Assembly (NCBI GenBank): GCA_035564115.1
Contig: DATMTN010000002.1
Span: forward strand, 1 to 22,238
Direction: 5' to 3'
Source of the DNA: JACMPA01 sp035564115
GTDB taxonomy: Bacteria > Patescibacteriota > Saccharimonadia > Saccharimonadales > UBA4665
DNA length: 22,238 nucleotides
A model generated the notes under the pieces. That model saw only the letters and a program-made list of their open reading frames with translations, searched no databases and was not told the origin of the DNA. This document shows, piece after piece, positions 20,484 to 22,238 of this stretch. The number at the start of each line of letters is the position of its first letter. The first letter of the stretch is position 1. The translations under genes and the position numbers were made by a program.

Positions 20484-22238
20484 ATGCCTAAGAAGGAAGC
20501 GGCTGCACGCCTCAAGATCAATCAACTCCTACAAGACTCAGGTTGGCGGCTTATTGACAGCGACACAGGGCGAGCCAATGTTGACGTCGAGACACGACTC
20601 CAGCCGGGTTCAACGGTTGACATGCAGGAAGCGGGTGAAGATTTCGAGAATATTAAGGGTGGTTTCATAGATTATTTACTTCTTGATAATAATCGCAAAC
20701 CCCTTGCGGTATTAGAGGCAAAACGCGAGAGTATCCCCCCGCTTAGCGCAAAAGAACAAGCTCGCAACTACGCCAATGGTATGCATGTCCGCTATGTCAT
20801 CCTAAGTAATGGCAATGTTCACTTTCTGTGGGATATGTACGAGGGTAACCCGGAGCCTATATCCAAATTGCCGACCCCCGAATCACTACAGCACACAGCA
20901 AACTATAAGCCTAACCCCGAACTGCTCGCCACGGAAGTCGTTGACGCAACCTATATAGCCCAATCTCAACTTCCCGGTTTCGATACGCTCCCCGAATATA
21001 CAACCAGCGAGAAATCACGACGGGCTTTTATCGAAAAGAATAAGCTCAAGATCATGCGTGACTACCAGATCGCAGCAATTCGCTCTATTCAATCGTCTGC
21101 ACATGCTGGAAAAACACGTTTCTTACTGGAGATGGCAACTGGCACCGGCAAAACATTGACTTGTGCTGGAATCATCAAGTTATTTCTAAAAACGGGGAAT
21201 GCCAAACGTGTGCTTTTCCTCGTGGACCGTATTGAGCTAGAAGAACAGGCACAAAAAGCGTTTACTCAAGCGCTTGGTCAGGATTATGCAGTCTACACCT
21301 ACAAGAAACACCGAGATGATTGGGGGGCTGCTGAGGTTGTAGTAAGTACAGTGCAGAGTCTACTGGCTGGTGAGCGCTATCGCGAGGACTTTTCTCCGAC
21401 TGACTTTGATCTCGTAATCAGTGATGAGGCTCACCGATCTATAAACGGTAATGCCCGTGTAGTGTTCGAGTATTTTGTTGGCTACCGCATTGGCCTTACC
21501 GCAACCCCAAAAGACTATCTAAAAGGTATGTCCGACGGGGAAAACACTCAAAAGGAATTTGAGCGTCGGCAGCTCATGGACACTTACGTGACATTTGGTT
21601 GTGACAGTGGCCAACCAACATATCGATACAGCTTAACTGATGGGGTCAATGATCCGAAAGGTCCTTATCTTGTAAATCCCACGATTGTTGATGCCCGCTC
21701 TAATATCACCACCAAACTTTTGAGTGATGAGGGGTATGCCGTGCATCACATAGAAGAGGAGGGGGAAGCCGATGCAATATACGGAGCCAGGGACTTTGAA
21801 AAAAACTTTTTCAATGATGCCACAAATGACGTCTTCATCCAATCATTCCTAGATAATGCCGACCGTGATCCTATAAGTGGCGAAATCGGTAAATCAATAG
21901 TCTTTGCCGTATCGCAGAACCATGCAGAAAAGATCGTAAATAAACTCAACAAAATGGCGATGAGCCTATGGCCCGGCAAATACCAGTCGGATTTTGCTAT
22001 TCAAATTACCAGTCGTGTTGCCGATGCTCAAAATTACACGGTACGCTTTAGCGAAAATGATTTATTAGGACAGACTCGTTGGCTTGATAACTACAAAAGC
22101 TCACGAGCACGCGTAGCAGTTACGGTCGGTATGATGACGACCGGTTATGATTGTAGTGATCTGCAGAATGTCGTATTTATGCGGCCCGTATTCAGCCCAA
22201 GCGACTTTATTCAGATGAAAGGGCGTGGCACCCGCTTA
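20484..22238 (+). CDS. hsdR: Type I restriction endonuclease subunit R (HsdR-like), 3' end outside window
   Basis: 585 codons without a stop run to the window edge. The N-terminal nuclease domain has the PD-(D/E)XK core IDYLLL (D63) and VLEAK (E78, K80), followed by the Q-x3-Y element (Q92, Y96) typical of type I R subunits. The SF2 motor follows: RDYQ (192-195), Walker A ATGTGKT (218-224), DEAH (314-317), LTATP (338-342), and motif VI QMKGRGTR at the very end. HsdR cuts DNA after ATP-driven translocation in complex with HsdM and HsdS, which are not in the window and would be expected downstream. With R first after the GH13 gene, the order would differ from the common M-S-R. The absent C-terminal part cannot be judged. 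Confidence 0.93.
   Translation, partial: MPKKEAAARLKINQLLQDSGWRLIDSDTGRANVDVETRLQPGSTVDMQEAGEDFENIKGGFIDYLLLDNNRKPLAVLEAKRESIPPLSAKEQARNYANGMHVRYVILSNGNVHFLWDMYEGNPEPISKLPTPESLQHTANYKPNPELLATEVVDATYIAQSQLPGFDTLPEYTTSEKSRRAFIEKNKLKIMRDYQIAAIRSIQSSAHAGKTRFLLEMATGTGKTLTCAGIIKLFLKTGNAKRVLFLVDRIELEEQAQKAFTQALGQDYAVYTYKKHRDDWGAAEVVVSTVQSLLAGERYREDFSPTDFDLVISDEAHRSINGNARVVFEYFVGYRIGLTATPKDYLKGMSDGENTQKEFERRQLMDTYVTFGCDSGQPTYRYSLTDGVNDPKGPYLVNPTIVDARSNITTKLLSDEGYAVHHIEEEGEADAIYGARDFEKNFFNDATNDVFIQSFLDNADRDPISGEIGKSIVFAVSQNHAEKIVNKLNKMAMSLWPGKYQSDFAIQITSRVADAQNYTVRFSENDLLGQTRWLDNYKSSRARVAVTVGMMTTGYDCSDLQNVVFMRPVFSPSDFIQMKGRGTRL

Noticed and set aside
1..22238. CRISPR arrays, tRNA or rRNA genes, insertion sequences, recoded stop codons
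   Set aside because: No regular direct repeats, cloverleaf sequences, transposase motifs or in-frame TGA within conserved proteins were seen on reading both strands.

Overview
The window looks like a gene-dense piece of a bacterial chromosome. It holds 22 protein genes, two of them cut by the window edges, with no RNA genes, insertion sequences or CRISPR array seen. The longest gap without a gene is about 216 bases. TGA, TAA and TAG all act as stops (TGA ends cyoA, cyoB and the OmpR-type regulator), so the code is standard. The gene set (LytR-CpsA-Psr protein with a LytR_C tail, MacB/FtsX exporter, LPG-synthase-like flippase domain, short two-component kinases, a quinol oxidase operon and compact packing) suggests Candidatus Saccharibacteria (TM7), probably an environmental aerobic lineage. 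That placement is inference from gene content, not from a marker gene.

Left part (1-4351): the tail of a probable NUDIX hydrolase, then an isochorismatase-fold protein whose nucleophile cysteine is a serine. Next comes a tight set of an 8-TM membrane protein, a 92-residue protein and a soluble PAS histidine kinase, followed by a lone receiver protein. A Crp/Fnr-family regulator lies on the other strand, its stop codon abutting that of the receiver gene. Middle (4401-8425): a cell-envelope LCP protein is divergent from a MacB/FtsX-type permease and its ATPase.

Envelope polysaccharide part (8558-12143): a GT4 glycosyltransferase and a DUF2142/GT-C-like membrane protein form a minus-strand pair, divergent from a flippase-like membrane protein. 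An OmpR-type regulator and membrane histidine kinase follow (12200-13884). The kinase runs tail to tail into a complete cyoABCDE operon (18576 down to 13881), which encodes a bo3-type quinol oxidase and its heme O synthase. All metal, proton-channel and quinol-site residues I could check in CyoB are present.

Right part (18676-22238): a GH13 alpha-glucan enzyme diverges from cyo, then the first 585 codons of a type I restriction HsdR subunit run off the window.

Two patterns cut across these genes. First, five genes carry a -10-like box ending only 6-10 bases before the start codon and no well-placed Shine-Dalgarno sequence, suggesting leaderless or nearly leaderless mRNAs. Second, an exact 10-base palindrome, TGGTGCACCA, occurs in just two places that I found. 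Both are divergent intergenic regions (LCP/permease and cyo/GH13), and in both it lies about 32 bases upstream of a -10-like box. The best candidate for an undescribed system is the 8-TM protein / 92-aa protein / soluble PAS kinase / lone receiver set at 836-3673.
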